Below, one piece after another: positions 9,220 to 19,608 of a stretch of DNA of 64,000 bases. Where the stretch lies: positions 186,001 to 250,000 of the forward strand of contig NZ_LGIS01000014.1 of assembly GCF_001187905.1 (NCBI RefSeq), given 5' to 3'. A program made the translations under genes and the position numbers. Numbering within the stretch: the stretch's first letter is position 1; each line of letters opens with the position of its first letter. Under the pieces are notes generated by a model. It had not been told where the DNA came from, did no database searches, and saw only the letters and a list, made by a program, of their open reading frames with translations. The DNA is from Pantoea sp. RIT-PI-b (GTDB lineage Bacteria > Pseudomonadota > Gammaproteobacteria > Enterobacterales > Enterobacteriaceae).

Positions 9220-9492
9220 TCAGTCTTCGTCGAAGCCCGCTTCAAACAGTTCAATAACCGCTGCCAGTGCCTGCACTTCCTGCGGACCACTGGCTTCGAT
9301 TTCAATATGGCCGCCTTTGGCTGAATCGAGCATCAGCAGCGCAATCACGCTGCTGGCTTCGGCTTCAGTGCCGGACTCATTGCGCAACAGCACTTCCGCA
9401 TCAAAGCTCTGCACCAGCTCAAACAGCTTCATTGCCGGGCGCGCGTGCATGCCCAGTTTGTTTCGAATCTCAACGGTTTGCTTCACGCTCAT
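9220..9492 (-). CDS. ptsO: Phosphocarrier protein NPr (nitrogen PTS)
   Basis: HPr-like protein that passes phosphate from EI-Ntr to EIIA-Ntr. His16 in LGMHARPA is the phosphorylation site. The 90-residue length matches E. coli NPr. The start ATG overlaps the rapZ stop by 4 bases (ATGA), so the two are translationally coupled. It is the last gene of the rpoN operon. Confidence 0.96.
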   Translation of the reverse strand: MSVKQTVEIRNKLGMHARPAMKLFELVQSFDAEVLLRNESGTEAEASSVIALLMLDSAKGGHIEIEASGPQEVQALAAVIELFEAGFDED

Positions 9493-10343
9493 GATTTACG
9501 TTTTTCCAGAGTGCGATGACGAGACTGCACGTTTTTGCCGCGTGAGCGGAAATAATCTGCCAATTGTTCAGCGATATACACTGAGCGATGCTTCCCGCCG
9601 GTACAACCAATGGCGACGGTCAGATAGCTACGATTATTGGTTTCCAGCATCGGCAGCCACAGTTCCAGATAGCTGCGCGTTTGATAGATGAAATTATGCA
9701 CTTCAGTGTGACGATCAAGAAACGCCGCTACTGGACGATCCAGACCGGTCATCGGACGCAGTTTGGGATCCCAGTGTGGGTTCGGCAGGAAGCGCACGTC
9801 GAAAACATAATCGGCGTCGATCGGAATGCCGTGCTTAAAGCCGAACGACTCAAACACCATGGTCAGCTCACGCTCACGTTTGCCTAGCAGGCGCGTGCGC
9901 AGCATTTCTGCCAGCTCATGGACTGACATTTCTGATGTATCAATGATCAGGTCCGCACGCGATCGCAGTGGCTCCAGCAGATCGTTCTCTTCATCAATGG
10001 CGCTTTCCAGCGACAAATTTTTGCTCGAAAGCGGATGCAAGCGACGTGTATCGCTGTAGCGACGGATCAGTGTATTGCGATCGGCATCAAGAAAAAGTAG
10101 CTGTGGCGAGAAGGTGTCGGGCAAATTATTGAGCGCGGCTTCGAACACTTCCGGCGATTCAGGCATGTTACGCACGTCAATGCTAACCGCCGCAGAGATG
10201 TTGCGTTCAGTTAAGGTATTCGCCAACTCTGGCAACAGCACGACCGGCAGGTTATCAACACAGTAAAAACCCATGTCCTCAAGGGCACGCAGCGCAACTG
10301 ACTTTCCTGAGCCTGAACGACCGCTAACGATCATCAGCACCAT
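9489..10343 (-). CDS. rapZ: RNase adapter protein RapZ
   Basis: Binds glucosamine-6-phosphate and directs RNase E to the sRNA GlmZ, thereby controlling GlmS. An N-terminal P-loop (GRSGSGKS, residues 8-15) and the C-terminal RNA-binding part ([10 protein letters not shown], then a basic tail) are present. Starting at the ATG preceded by GGGAG gives 284 residues, equal to E. coli; a GTG one codon earlier is also in frame. It lies between ptsN and npr, as in other Enterobacterales. Confidence 0.97.
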   Translation of the reverse strand: MVLMIVSGRSGSGKSVALRALEDMGFYCVDNLPVVLLPELANTLTERNISAAVSIDVRNMPESPEVFEAALNNLPDTFSPQLLFLDADRNTLIRRYSDTRRLHPLSSKNLSLESAIDEENDLLEPLRSRADLIIDTSEMSVHELAEMLRTRLLGKRERELTMVFESFGFKHGIPIDADYVFDVRFLPNPHWDPKLRPMTGLDRPVAAFLDRHTEVHNFIYQTRSYLELWLPMLETNNRSYLTVAIGCTGGKHRSVYIAEQLADYFRSRGKNVQSRHRTLEKRKS

Positions 10344-10362
10344 CACATTTCTCCCGTTTTAA

Positions 10363-10380
10363 ACCGGCGAAGACGCCGGT
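10363..10380. repeat. Short palindromic hairpin between rapZ and ptsN
   Basis: ACCGGCG, loop AAGA, CGCCGGT: a perfect 7-bp stem in the rapZ-ptsN gap. It lacks a strong T-run and may act as an RNA stability or attenuation element. Confidence 0.5.
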
Positions 10381-10395
10381 AAAAGTTTTTGTCGC

Positions 10396-10881
10396 TTAAG
10401 AGTGTGCTTCCTGAGCTTCTGTGATAATGGCGTAGAGCTCTTCGTCGCTTTGTGCCGCGCGTAAACGACGGCAGACGGTTTTATCCGCCAGACGCTTGGC
10501 GACAAGCGAAAGCGTATGCAAGTGGGTTTTGCACTGGTCCGCAGGCACCAGCAGAGCAAACAGGAGATCAACCGGCTGGTTATCAACCGCATCAAAAGCG
10601 ATAGGCTGATCAAGGCTGATAAATACGCCTACAGCGCGTAACGTGTCCTCCTCCAGCTTGCCGTGTGGAATGGCGATGCCGTTGCCAATGCCGGTACTGC
10701 CCATACGTTCGCGGGTGAGGATTGCTTCGAAAAGCGTCTGGTGCGGCAGATTGAGCTGCTTCGCTGCCAGCTCGCTGATAATTTCCAGCGCGCGTTTTTT
10801 ACTCTGGCAGTGTACGCCGCTACGGGTACAGTCCAGGGAAAGGACCGAGCTCAATTCCAGTGTTAGATCGTTGTTCATCAT
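10396..10881 (-). CDS. ptsN: Nitrogen PTS EIIA component
   Basis: EIIA-Ntr accepts phosphate from NPr and regulates potassium transport, among other targets. The start at MMNNDLTLEL places His73 (GIAIPHGK) exactly at the E. coli phosphorylation position, which supports this start over a frame-extending upstream ATG at 10932. Length is 161 residues (163 in E. coli). It lies downstream of hpf in the rpoN operon, with an attenuator-like hairpin between them. Confidence 0.96.
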   Translation of the reverse strand: MMNNDLTLELSSVLSLDCTRSGVHCQSKKRALEIISELAAKQLNLPHQTLFEAILTRERMGSTGIGNGIAIPHGKLEEDTLRAVGVFISLDQPIAFDAVDNQPVDLLFALLVPADQCKTHLHTLSLVAKRLADKTVCRRLRAAQSDEELYAIITEAQEAHS

Positions 10882-10965
10882 CGTTTCACTTGCGAGTTCA
10901 CATAGCCGCGAGGAGCAGACAATGGGTTTCATTGCCCTGCGCCCGTTGGCGCTTGCGCAGATGAC

Positions 10966-10990
10966 AAAACGGGGCGGTTAAATCCGCCCC
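10966..10990 (-). terminator. Attenuator or terminator between hpf and ptsN
   Basis: On the minus strand GGGGCGG, loop ATTTAA, CCGCCCC is followed by GTTTTG. The modest T-run suggests partial termination inside the operon. Confidence 0.5.
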
Positions 10991-11038
10991 ATCCTGGCTC
11001 TAAGTGCCGAATCAGTCAGCACTCTGCAAGCGTGAAGG

Positions 11039-11326
11039 TTAGTGTTTTTTCAGTTTGTCTTTATGTTTGGTCAGCTGACGGGAGAGTTTATCAATTAACC
11101 CGTCGATGGCCGCGTACATATCTTCCGCTTCCGATGTGGCGTGCAGCTCCCCGCCGTTGACGTGCAGTGTTGCATCCGCAATCTGCGTTACCTTCTCTAC
11201 TTTTAGAACAATATAAACCTGATTGATACGATCAAAATAGTGTTCCAGTTTGGCAAATTTGCTATTTACAAATTCACGCAGAGGTTCGGTAATTTCAACA
11301 TTATGTCCGGTAAGGTTTAGCTGCAT
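11039..11326 (-). CDS. hpf: Short hibernation promoting factor
   Basis: Binds the 30S decoding region and promotes 100S ribosome dimers in stationary phase. The 95-residue length equals that of E. coli HPF, with no long-form C-terminal extension. It starts MQLNLTGHNVEITEPLREFV and ends in a lysine-rich tail. It lies 21 bases downstream of rpoN in the same operon. Confidence 0.96.
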   Translation of the reverse strand: MQLNLTGHNVEITEPLREFVNSKFAKLEHYFDRINQVYIVLKVEKVTQIADATLHVNGGELHATSEAEDMYAAIDGLIDKLSRQLTKHKDKLKKH

Positions 11327-11347
11327 AGGTCTTCCTTCTTCGTTCGG

Positions 11348-12787
11348 TCAAACCAATTGCTTACGCTGGTTTGATGGCGGTATAGATAAAGACTCGCGAT
11401 ATTTAGCAACCGTACGTCGCGCTACCATGATGCCCTGATCGGATAACATGGAGGTCAGTTTGCTGTCGCTCAAGGGTTTTGCGGGATTTTCCGCAGAGAT
11501 CAATTTTTTCACCAGTGCACGAATCGCCGTGGAAGAGGCTTCGCCGCCGCCTTCGGTGTTGACATGACTGGAGAAAAAATACTTCAATTCAAAGATGCCA
11601 CGCGGGCTGTGTAAATACTTCTGCGTGGTGACGCGGGAAATGGTGGATTCATGCATATCAACGGCCTGAGCGATATCCGCCAGTACCATCGGACGCATGT
11701 GCTCCTCACCCTGCTCAAAAAACGCCTGCTGCTGTTCAACGATACAGCGTGTCACCTTCAGCAGCGTGTCGTTGCGGCTCTCCAGGCTCTTAATCAGCCA
11801 CTTGGCTTCCTGTAAGTTGCTGCGAATAAACTGATTGTCACTGTCATTACGTCCGGCACCGCCCATCGCAGCGTATTGCTGATTGATCTTCAGGCGCGGC
11901 ATGCTGTCGGAATTGAGTTCAACCGTCCAGCGTTTGCTGACTTTACGCACCAGCACATCGGGAATCACATATTCCGGCTCGCTGGTATTGATCGACTGGC
12001 CTGGACGCGGATCGAGCGACTGAATCAGCAGCATCGCGTCCTTTAGCACCTCTTCCTTAAGACGCGTGACGCGCATCAGGCTGCGGAAGTCGTGATTGGC
12101 CAGTAAATCGAGATGTTCGCTAACAATCAAGCGAGCTTCCGTCAGCATGGGTGTTGCGGCGGAATATTGCGATAGCTGAACTAACAGGCAATCACGTAAA
12201 TCGCGCGCACCTACGCCCACCGGATCGAAACGTTGTACGCGTTTTAGCACGGCTTCGACTTCTTCCAGCGTCAGCTCTTCATCGCCAATACTGTCATAAA
12301 TGTCTTGTAAGCTGACGGTGAGATAGCCGGTGTCGTCAATGGCATCGACAATGGAGGTGGCAATGGCGCGATCGGTATCGGTGAAAGGCGTCAACTCAAC
12401 CTGCCACATCAGGTAATCCTGCAGCGATTGAGTCGTTTCACCCTGATAGACCGGCAGTTCGTCGTCCTGATAATCGGTACCTGTGCCGGAAGGGGTGCCA
12501 GCGGTATAAATTTCATCCCAGGTCGCGTCGAGCGGCAGCTCCTCAGGCATATCCTTCTGTTCAAGTGCTTCGCGCGTGTCTAACGAATCGCTTTCCTGAT
12601 CCTGAAATTCGCGTGCGTCGACTTCTTCATGCAGATCGGTTTGTTCAAGCAGCGGATTGCTTTCCAGCGCCAGTTGGAGTTCTTGCTGGAGTTCAAGCGT
12701 AGAGAGTTGCAGCAAGCGAATTGCTTGCTGCAACTGTGGTGTCATCGCCAGCTGTTGGCTGAGCCTGAGTTGCAAACCTTGCTTCAT
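11348..12787 (-). CDS. rpoN: RNA polymerase sigma-54 factor
   Basis: Sigma factor for nitrogen assimilation and other activator-dependent promoters. The glutamine- and leucine-rich N-terminal activator-binding region (about residues 1-50) is followed by an acidic linker, the core-binding region, and at the C terminus the RpoN box [10 protein letters not shown] (about residue 455). The 479 residues are full length. The order lptB-rpoN-hpf-ptsN-rapZ-npr is the standard one. Confidence 0.98.
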   Translation of the reverse strand: MKQGLQLRLSQQLAMTPQLQQAIRLLQLSTLELQQELQLALESNPLLEQTDLHEEVDAREFQDQESDSLDTREALEQKDMPEELPLDATWDEIYTAGTPSGTGTDYQDDELPVYQGETTQSLQDYLMWQVELTPFTDTDRAIATSIVDAIDDTGYLTVSLQDIYDSIGDEELTLEEVEAVLKRVQRFDPVGVGARDLRDCLLVQLSQYSAATPMLTEARLIVSEHLDLLANHDFRSLMRVTRLKEEVLKDAMLLIQSLDPRPGQSINTSEPEYVIPDVLVRKVSKRWTVELNSDSMPRLKINQQYAAMGGAGRNDSDNQFIRSNLQEAKWLIKSLESRNDTLLKVTRCIVEQQQAFFEQGEEHMRPMVLADIAQAVDMHESTISRVTTQKYLHSPRGIFELKYFFSSHVNTEGGGEASSTAIRALVKKLISAENPAKPLSDSKLTSMLSDQGIMVARRTVAKYRESLSIPPSNQRKQLV

Positions 12788-12835
12788 AATTCGGTTAGAA
12801 TTTCCTAAGCAAACGTAGGGTGTTACAACACCTTA

Positions 12836-13561
12836 TCAGAGTCTGAACTCTTCGCCCAAATAAACACGCTTAACCTGCTCATCTACAAGAATTTCATCAG
12901 GCGTGCCATGGGCAATCAAATGTCCCTGGCTGACGATATAAGCGCGTTCACAGACTGCGAGGGTTTCACGCACATTGTGGTCGGTAATCAACACGCCAAG
13001 GCCACTGTCGCGTAAATGCTCGATGATTTTTTTGATGTCGATAACCGAAATGGGGTCAACGCCGGCAAAAGGTTCATCCAGTAGAATAAATTTCGGATTC
13101 GCTGCCAGTGCACGAGCAATTTCCACACGACGACGCTCACCACCTGACAGCGCCTGGCCCATGCTGTCGCGCAAATGTGCAATATGAAACTCTTCCATTA
13201 GCTCGTTGGCACGATCCTGACGCTGCTCTTCCGTTAAGTCATCACGAATTTGCAGTACAGCCATCAGGTTGTCGTACACGCTCAGGCGGCGGAAAATCGA
13301 GGCTTCCTGTGGCAGATAGCCGATGCCGCGACGTGCGCGGGCGTGCAGCGGCAGAATGCTGATATCTTCATCATCAATCACGATACGCCCCGCATCGCGC
13401 GGCACAATACCAACTACCATGTAAAACGTGGTGGTTTTACCCGCACCGTTGGGGCCCAGCAGGCCGACAATCTCACCGGATTTTACCTGCAGGCTAACAT
13501 CTTCCACCACGCGGCGGCCTTTGTAGGCTTTCGCCAGGTTCTCAGCGATTAGTGTGGCCAT
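12836..13561 (-). CDS. lptB: LPS export ABC transporter ATPase LptB
   Basis: Cytoplasmic ATPase that powers LPS extraction from the inner membrane with LptFG. Walker [10 protein letters not shown], signature LSGGERRR, Walker B ILLDEP and a switch histidine in ITDHNVRET are present in 241 residues. It starts 5 bases after lptA ends. Confidence 0.98.
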   Translation of the reverse strand: MATLIAENLAKAYKGRRVVEDVSLQVKSGEIVGLLGPNGAGKTTTFYMVVGIVPRDAGRIVIDDEDISILPLHARARRGIGYLPQEASIFRRLSVYDNLMAVLQIRDDLTEEQRQDRANELMEEFHIAHLRDSMGQALSGGERRRVEIARALAANPKFILLDEPFAGVDPISVIDIKKIIEHLRDSGLGVLITDHNVRETLAVCERAYIVSQGHLIAHGTPDEILVDEQVKRVYLGEEFRL

Positions 13562-13566
13562 AGCAA

Positions 13567-14121
13567 TCAGTTACTCTTTTTAGGGCTCGCGGAGGAACCG
13601 TTTTTATCCTGCAGCTGCGACGGTACCAGAACGGTGGTCACGCGCTTGCTCTCACCCTGGCTGAAAGCCTGCATCTTCTGCTCTTTCACCAGGTATGTGA
13701 TGCGGTCGCCTTTAATATTGCTGTCCTGCTGCTGAATAAAGGCATTTCCCGTCAGCTCAACGAAATCGTTCGCCAACTCATAGTGCAGCTTACTGGCATG
13801 GCCTTGCACCGGCTTACCGTTATCCTGCATTTGATAGAAGGTGGCTGGATTACCGTAGGCATCAACGATAGTTTTTTTACTGTCGCCACCAGGACGTGTT
13901 ACCACCACTTTATCGGCGGTAATCTTGATTGAACCCTGGGTCACAATCACGTTGCCGGTAAAGGTCGCGACGTTGCCTTGCAGGTCCAGCGCCTGATTGA
14001 CCGAGTCAATATTAACGGGCTTGTCTGAGTCGCCAGTTAACGCCAGCGCGGGCAAACTGGTTGCCAGCAGGGTACTCACCAGCAATAACTTAAGGCTGTT
14101 TTTGTTCATTTTGAATTTCAT
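13567..14121 (-). CDS. lptA: LPS transport periplasmic bridge protein LptA
   Basis: Forms the periplasmic beta-jellyroll bridge that carries LPS from LptC to LptD. The signal peptide ([13 protein letters not shown], cleavage after ALA near residue 28) precedes an OstA-type domain with [19 protein letters not shown] and [13 protein letters not shown]. The start at MKFK matches E. coli and lies inside the 3' end of lptC (32-base overlap). Length is 184 residues. Confidence 0.96.
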   Translation of the reverse strand: MKFKMNKNSLKLLLVSTLLATSLPALALTGDSDKPVNIDSVNQALDLQGNVATFTGNVIVTQGSIKITADKVVVTRPGGDSKKTIVDAYGNPATFYQMQDNGKPVQGHASKLHYELANDFVELTGNAFIQQQDSNIKGDRITYLVKEQKMQAFSQGESKRVTTVLVPSQLQDKNGSSASPKKSN

Positions 14122-14668
14122 AGGAAGTTTTGACCTTTTCAAGCAGCTCAGCATGTTTCGTCCGTAAATTGCCGCGCATTTTCATGCCAGTGGAATTAAA
14201 ACTGCGGCCAAAAAGGGTGACTTGATCGTCAGACGTCACGTCCTGGGTGACCAAATTTACCTGAGCATTATCGGTAAGGATGCGCTCAAGCTGTGAATCC
14301 TGAGTCAACGTATTGACGACAACGTTGCCATACAGATAAAGCATACGATCTTTAGTCAGCTTTGCCTTATCGGCACGCACCGACCACGTCGGCACTTTAT
14401 TTTCGTCATACGTGGTCATCACCGGATGATCAAACCAACTTACCTCATCGGCTGAAAAGTAGGTCACTTTATCCGAGACAAGCTTATAGCCCAGCGCACC
14501 CGTAGGGTTATACACCACCGTATTGGATTTCTCGCTGGTGTAAGTTGGCTCTTGATCGTTGGTCGCCACCGGCGTTTTGTCGTCATCCTGGTTGGTGAGA
14601 TTCCAGCCGATCAGCACCAAGGCGATCAAGGCTAAAATCAGCGTCATCCAACGCCTGCTCTTACTCAT
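14090..14668 (-). CDS. lptC: LPS export protein LptC
   Basis: Single-pass inner-membrane protein that receives LPS from LptB2FG and hands it to LptA. A transmembrane helix at about residues 7-24 is followed by a periplasmic jellyroll domain; 192 residues in total. It overlaps kdsC by 4 bases upstream and lptA downstream, which indicates tight coupling. Confidence 0.96.
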   Translation of the reverse strand: MSKSRRWMTLILALIALVLIGWNLTNQDDDKTPVATNDQEPTYTSEKSNTVVYNPTGALGYKLVSDKVTYFSADEVSWFDHPVMTTYDENKVPTWSVRADKAKLTKDRMLYLYGNVVVNTLTQDSQLERILTDNAQVNLVTQDVTSDDQVTLFGRSFNSTGMKMRGNLRTKHAELLEKVKTSYEIQNEQKQP

Positions 14669-15231
14669 ATTGATTGCCCTTTGGCATCCTCAAATTTGTT
14701 CTGCGCGATCAAAATCAGATCGCACAACTCACGTACTGCACCGCGTCCGCCGGCAATGCGGGTAACATAATGCGCGCGCGGCAGTAAAACCGGGTGAGCA
14801 TCGGCAACGGCAACACTTAACCCCGCCTGCGCCATTACCGGCCAGTCGATCAGGTCATCGCCAATGTACGCCACCTGCTCGGCCGTTAATGACAGTTTAT
14901 CCAGGAGTTCACGCCAGGCCAAAAGCTTATCTGATTGTCCCTGGTAAAGATGCGTAATGCCGAGCGTCTTGCAGCGATCTTCCAGCAGTTTTGCTTTGCG
15001 GCCGGTAATAATAGCCACTTCAACGCCGGAGGTCAGCAGGCAACGCACGCCATAACCATCGCGCACGTTAAACGCTTTCAGCTCTTCACCGCTGTTACCC
15101 ATATAAATCACACCATCGGACATGACGCCATCGACATCACAAATCAGCAGGCGAATCTGCGCGGCACGCGCCATCACCTCTGCGCTCACCGGACCGTAGC
15201 AGGTCTCAACCATCGCCGTTTCAGCACTCAT
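14665..15231 (-). CDS. kdsC: 3-deoxy-D-manno-octulosonate 8-phosphate phosphatase
   Basis: Removes phosphate from Kdo-8-phosphate in Kdo synthesis. HAD motifs: CDVDGVMSDG with the two aspartates, TGRKA, and GDDLIDWP. Starting at MSAETAMVETCYG, preceded by AGGAAGAG, gives 188 residues, the E. coli length. Longer in-frame extensions upstream overlap kdsD and are not supported. Confidence 0.96.
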   Translation of the reverse strand: MSAETAMVETCYGPVSAEVMARAAQIRLLICDVDGVMSDGVIYMGNSGEELKAFNVRDGYGVRCLLTSGVEVAIITGRKAKLLEDRCKTLGITHLYQGQSDKLLAWRELLDKLSLTAEQVAYIGDDLIDWPVMAQAGLSVAVADAHPVLLPRAHYVTRIAGGRGAVRELCDLILIAQNKFEDAKGQSI

Positions 15232-15244
15232 TATCTCTTCCTGT

Positions 15245-16225
15245 TCAGACCACGCCAGCGCGCAGCATGTCATGCATATGTACCACACCGAGCAGGCGAT
15301 CGTCATCGGCCACCAGCAGGGCGGTGATGTTTTTGTTTTGCATCAGATTAAGGGCGTCGACCGCTAGCATATTAGGGCGTACGCGAATGCCGCCGCTGGT
15401 CATGACATCCTGAATGCTGGCCGTCTGGAAATTGATGCCCATATCGAACACGCGACGTAAGTCACCATCGGTAAAAATGCCTTCGATTTTCATCAGGTCA
15501 TCAACAATTACCGTCAGGCCGAGATTCTTACGCGTAATTTCCAGCAGGGCATCGCGCATGGATGCATCCCGGCTTACGTGCGGGATCTCATCGCCGCTGT
15601 GCATAATATCGCTGACGTGCAGCAGCAGTTTGCGGCCCAGCGCACCGCCAGGATGCGAGAGCGCAAAGTCTTCCTGGGTAAACCCGCGTGCTTCCAGCAG
15701 CGCCACGGCCAGCGCATCGCCCATCACCAGCGTTGCCGTCGTGCTGGTGGTCGGCGCCAGGCCAAGCGGACAAGCTTCCTGCGGTACTTTTACGCACAGA
15801 TGCACATCTGCAGCGCGGCCCATTGCGCTATCCGGGCGACCGGTGACGCAAATAAGTTGCACCTTCTGGCGCTTTAATACCGGTATCAGCGCCAAAATTT
15901 CACCGGATTCACCGCTGTTGGAAATCGCAATGACCACATCGTTAGTGCTCACCATGCCGAGATCGCCATGGCTGGCTTCGCCGGGATGAACAAAGAATGA
16001 AGGCGTACCGGTACTGGCAAAGGTCGCGGCCATTTTTTTACCGATATGCCCGGATTTACCCATGCCCATCACCACCACTTTGCCGCGGCAGGCGAAGATC
16101 ATCGCGCAGGCGCGATCGAAATCATCATTGATATATTGATCAAGCTGCTCCAGCCCTTCGCGTTCGATGCGCAGCACCGCTTTTCCCGCTCGCTGAAAAT
16201 CGAAATCCGGTTGCTGATATGACAT
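15245..16225 (-). CDS. kdsD: Arabinose-5-phosphate isomerase
   Basis: Converts ribulose-5-phosphate to arabinose-5-phosphate, the first step of Kdo synthesis. A SIS domain (GMGKSGHIGKKMAATFASTG, SNSGESGEI) is followed by two CBS domains (from about residue 205). Length is 326 residues. It lies 13 bases upstream of kdsC. Confidence 0.97.
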   Translation of the reverse strand: MSYQQPDFDFQRAGKAVLRIEREGLEQLDQYINDDFDRACAMIFACRGKVVVMGMGKSGHIGKKMAATFASTGTPSFFVHPGEASHGDLGMVSTNDVVIAISNSGESGEILALIPVLKRQKVQLICVTGRPDSAMGRAADVHLCVKVPQEACPLGLAPTTSTTATLVMGDALAVALLEARGFTQEDFALSHPGGALGRKLLLHVSDIMHSGDEIPHVSRDASMRDALLEITRKNLGLTVIVDDLMKIEGIFTDGDLRRVFDMGINFQTASIQDVMTSGGIRVRPNMLAVDALNLMQNKNITALLVADDDRLLGVVHMHDMLRAGVV

Positions 16226-16237
16226 GCCAGTCCGTCC

Positions 16238-17221
16238 TTAATAGCTTGTGATAAGCATGGGGCTGAACCACAACCACAGCACCCACGCGACAAATCCACC
16301 TAATAATAGCGTGCCTGCGATACGACCAATGCGGCGCTTGCGCAGCAGACAGAGCAGGGCGAACAGCACGCTAACTGCCAGCATCACCCAGTAATCACGC
16401 GCAAAGGCATGCGCATCAATGCTGCCGGGATGAATCAGTGCCGGCAGGCCGAGCACAATCGCCAGATTGAAGATATTGGCGCCGATCAGGTTGCCGATGG
16501 CGATATCGTCTTCACCTTTTAGCGCGCCTGCCACGACGGTCGCCAATTCAGGCAAGCTGGTGCCAACGGCAATCAACGTCAAGCCCATCACCAGTTCGCT
16601 CACACCGAAGTAGTCGGCAAAGACGGTGGCGTTGTCGATTACCATGCGTGTCGACATCGGCAGAATAATCAGTGCGACCGCCAGCCAAAGAAAAGCCACG
16701 GTATTGCCTGCTTCATCGCGCGGCAGTTCGGCCAGCTGTTCGCGGGTGAGAGTGTCGTTATTATCACGTTCAGCACGGCGGGCGATGCGGATCGCCACCA
16801 ACAGATAACCCAGCGCAATCAACAGCAGCGCGACGCCGTCGAGACGACTGAGATGATTATCAAACAGCATGATGCCGCTGAGCAGCGAGACGAGCAGCAT
16901 TAATGGCAGTTCGCGCCGAATCAGATTGGAGTGTACTGTCAATGGGTGCAGCAGCGCCGCGCCACCCAGAATTAAAAGTATATTGGTGATGTTGGAACCC
17001 AGCGCAGTGCCAACCGCTAAATCCATCTGTCCGTGCTGTGCGGCCGAAAACGAAATAATCAATTCCGGTAATGATGTGCCAATGCTCACCACCGTCATGC
17101 CAATAATCAGCGGTGGGATGCCAAAGGATCGACAAAGGATCGCGGCACTGAATACCAGACGGTCAGCACCGTAAACCAGTAAAATCAATCCGATAAACAG
17201 CAAGGCAGAGGCTACGAACAT
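16238..17221 (-). CDS. yrbG: Inner-membrane calcium/sodium antiporter family protein YrbG
   Basis: CaCA-family antiporter with two homologous halves, each carrying the alpha-repeat signature (GTSLPELIISFSA and GTSLPELATVVAG) and about ten membrane helices. The physiological substrate is uncertain. The start at MFVASALLFIG, after AAGGA, gives 327 residues. It lies 12 bases upstream of kdsD and is divergent from mlaF. Confidence 0.93.
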   Translation of the reverse strand: MFVASALLFIGLILLVYGADRLVFSAAILCRSFGIPPLIIGMTVVSIGTSLPELIISFSAAQHGQMDLAVGTALGSNITNILLILGGAALLHPLTVHSNLIRRELPLMLLVSLLSGIMLFDNHLSRLDGVALLLIALGYLLVAIRIARRAERDNNDTLTREQLAELPRDEAGNTVAFLWLAVALIILPMSTRMVIDNATVFADYFGVSELVMGLTLIAVGTSLPELATVVAGALKGEDDIAIGNLIGANIFNLAIVLGLPALIHPGSIDAHAFARDYWVMLAVSVLFALLCLLRKRRIGRIAGTLLLGGFVAWVLWLWFSPMLITSY

Positions 17222-17449
17222 TAAAAATCCTTGATGGATGGAGGTGTCGGCGAACCTTGTCCGACAGGTAAATAGATGCTGCGTGCGGTAATAGGCGCTG
17301 ATTTTGACTGTCTGAGAGGCAAAAGTAAATTTTAAGGCCGTTTTCGCCACACCAAGTGGGTAAGTTTCTGTAAAACTATCGTGCATTCGAGGTTAACAGG
17401 CTAACATCCACAGCTTTGATAACGCCCGATCCGCATAAAAGAGGTAAAG

Positions 17450-18265
17450 ATGATCCAGCAGCAAACGAATCTGGTTGAGGTTCGTGGCGTCAGTTTCACG
17501 CGCGGAGATCGTACCATCTTCGACGACATATCTTTAACCGTACCCGCCGGTAAAGTTACGGCAATCATGGGTCCGTCAGGTATTGGTAAAACCACGCTGT
17601 TGCGTCTGATTGGTGGACAATTGCAGCCTGATAAAGGTGAGATTTGGTTCCGCGATCAGAACATCCCGACGCTCTCACGCACCAAATTGTATGAAGCACG
17701 CAAAAAAATGAGCATGCTTTTTCAGTCAGGTGCACTTTTTACCGATCTCAACGTGTATGAAAACGTGGCCTGGCCTTTGCGTGAACATACGCGGTTACCG
17801 CCGGAATTATTGCATAGCACCGTGCTAATGAAGCTGGAAGCGGTGGGTTTGCGTGGGGCAGCTAAACTGATGCCTGCAGAACTTTCTGGCGGCATGGCGC
17901 GCCGTGCCGCTCTGGCGCGCGCAATTGCGCTGGAGCCGGAACTGATTATGTTCGATGAACCCTTTGTGGGGCAGGATCCGATCACCATGGGCGTGCTGGT
18001 TAAGTTAATTGATGAGCTTAATCATGCATTAGGTTTGACATGCATTGTGGTTTCACACGATGTGCCTGAGGTCTTGAGCATTGCCGATCATGCCTATATT
18101 GTTGCCGGACAAAAAATCATTGCCCAAGGCAGTGCGCCGGAACTGCGGGAAAATCCTGATCCGCGCGTGCGCCAGTTTATCGAGGGTCATGCGGATGGTC
18201 CGGTGCCGTTCCGCTTTGCCGCTGGCGATTATCTCAGCGACTTGACCCGCTCAGGGAGAACGTAG
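17450..18265 (+). CDS. mlaF: Phospholipid ABC transporter ATPase MlaF
   Basis: ATPase of the MlaFEDB complex that moves phospholipids between the outer and inner membranes. Walker [10 protein letters not shown], signature LSGGMARR, Walker B LIMFDEP and the extended C-terminal tail typical of MlaF, which binds MlaB. Length is 271 residues. First gene of mlaFEDCB, divergent from yrbG. Confidence 0.97.
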   Translation: MIQQQTNLVEVRGVSFTRGDRTIFDDISLTVPAGKVTAIMGPSGIGKTTLLRLIGGQLQPDKGEIWFRDQNIPTLSRTKLYEARKKMSMLFQSGALFTDLNVYENVAWPLREHTRLPPELLHSTVLMKLEAVGLRGAAKLMPAELSGGMARRAALARAIALEPELIMFDEPFVGQDPITMGVLVKLIDELNHALGLTCIVVSHDVPEVLSIADHAYIVAGQKIIAQGSAPELRENPDPRVRQFIEGHADGPVPFRFAAGDYLSDLTRSGRT

Positions 18266-18269
18266 ACTG

Positions 18270-19052
18270 ATGTTGTTACAGGCGCTAGCGTCATTTGGAC
18301 GTCAGGGGATTAATACCTGTGCCGCTTTTGGCCGCGCAGGCCTCATGCTATTTCATGCGCTGGTGGGTAAGCCGGCGTTTCGTCGACATGCGCCGCTGCT
18401 GGTAAAACAGCTATATAGCGTGGGCGTGTTATCGTTGCTGATCATCGTGGTATCCGGGCTATTTATTGGCATGGTGCTGGGCCTACAGGGCTATCTTGTG
18501 CTCACCACCTACAATGCGGAAACCAGCCTTGGCATGTTAGTCGCGCTTTCGCTGCTGCGTGAACTGGGGCCCGTGGTGACGGCGTTGCTGTTCGCGGGCC
18601 GTGCGGGTTCCGCATTGACGGCGGAAATTGGGTTAATGAAAGCGACTGAGCAGCTCTCCAGTATGGAGATGATGGCGGTGGATCCGCTGCGTCGCGTTGT
18701 CTCTCCACGTTTCTGGGCTGGCTTCATCAGCATGCCGTTGCTGGCGCTGATTTTTACCGCGGTGGGTATTGCGGGTGGTGCGCTGGTTGGGGTGAGCTGG
18801 AAAGGTATCGATCCCGGCTTCTTCTGGTCGGCGATGCAAAACGCAGTGGATTTCCGCACGGATGTCGTTAACTGCATGATCAAAAGCGCGGTCTTTGCCG
18901 TCACGGTAACCTGGATTGCGCTGTTTAATGGCTATGATGCCATCCCGACCTCGGAAGGGATTAGTCGGGCGACGACGCGTACTGTAGTGCATGCTTCACT
19001 GGCGGTACTCGGTTTGGATTTTGTGCTGACAGCACTGATGTTTGGGAATTGA
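18270..19052 (+). CDS. mlaE: Phospholipid ABC transporter permease MlaE
   Basis: Membrane permease of the Mla system, 260 residues with five to six hydrophobic segments and the conserved MlaE signature around [21 protein letters not shown] (about residues 91-111). It begins 4 bases after mlaF. Confidence 0.96.
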   Translation: MLLQALASFGRQGINTCAAFGRAGLMLFHALVGKPAFRRHAPLLVKQLYSVGVLSLLIIVVSGLFIGMVLGLQGYLVLTTYNAETSLGMLVALSLLRELGPVVTALLFAGRAGSALTAEIGLMKATEQLSSMEMMAVDPLRRVVSPRFWAGFISMPLLALIFTAVGIAGGALVGVSWKGIDPGFFWSAMQNAVDFRTDVVNCMIKSAVFAVTVTWIALFNGYDAIPTSEGISRATTRTVVHASLAVLGLDFVLTALMFGN

Positions 19053-19056
19053 TGCA

Positions 19057-19593
19057 ATGCAAAGCAAGAAAAGCGAAATCTGGGTAGGCGTCTTCATGCT
19101 GGCTGCGCTGTTAGCGCTGTTATTCCTCGGTCTGCGCGTTGCCGACCTCAAAACCATCGGCACCGAGCCGACGTGGAAGATGTATGCCACCTTCGATAAT
19201 ATCGGCGGATTAAAAGTTAGCTCGCCGGTAAAAATTGGCGGTGTGCTCATTGGTCGGGTAGCGGATATTTCATTGGATGAGAAGACGCTTTCGCCGCGTG
19301 TGACCATGGATATCAGCGATAAATATGCCAATAAAATTCCGGACACCAGCTCATTAGCGATTCGTACTCAAGGCCTGCTCGGCGAGCAGTTCCTGGCGCT
19401 TAATTTAGGTTTTGACGATCCCGAACTGGGTTCGGCCATGTTGAAAGATGGCGGTACTCTGCGCGATACCAAGTCGGCATTAGTACTGGAAGATCTAATT
19501 GGTCAATTCCTCTATAAGAGCGGTGACAACAAGCCCGACGATAAATCCCAGGGTGCGGAGAGCGCACCAGCAACACCTGCAACAACGGAATAA
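19057..19593 (+). CDS. mlaD: Phospholipid-binding MCE protein MlaD
   Basis: Inner-membrane anchored MCE-domain protein that forms a hexameric lipid channel in the Mla complex. One transmembrane helix (residues 8-28) precedes the MCE domain (FDNIGGLKVSSPVKIGGVLIG). The ATG used (MQSKKSEIW) lies 4 bases after the mlaE stop; an in-frame codon 15 bases upstream overlaps mlaE. Length is 178 residues. Confidence 0.96.
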   Translation: MQSKKSEIWVGVFMLAALLALLFLGLRVADLKTIGTEPTWKMYATFDNIGGLKVSSPVKIGGVLIGRVADISLDEKTLSPRVTMDISDKYANKIPDTSSLAIRTQGLLGEQFLALNLGFDDPELGSAMLKDGGTLRDTKSALVLEDLIGQFLYKSGDNKPDDKSQGAESAPATPATTE

Positions 19594-19608
19594 CCTACGA
19601 GGTAAAAC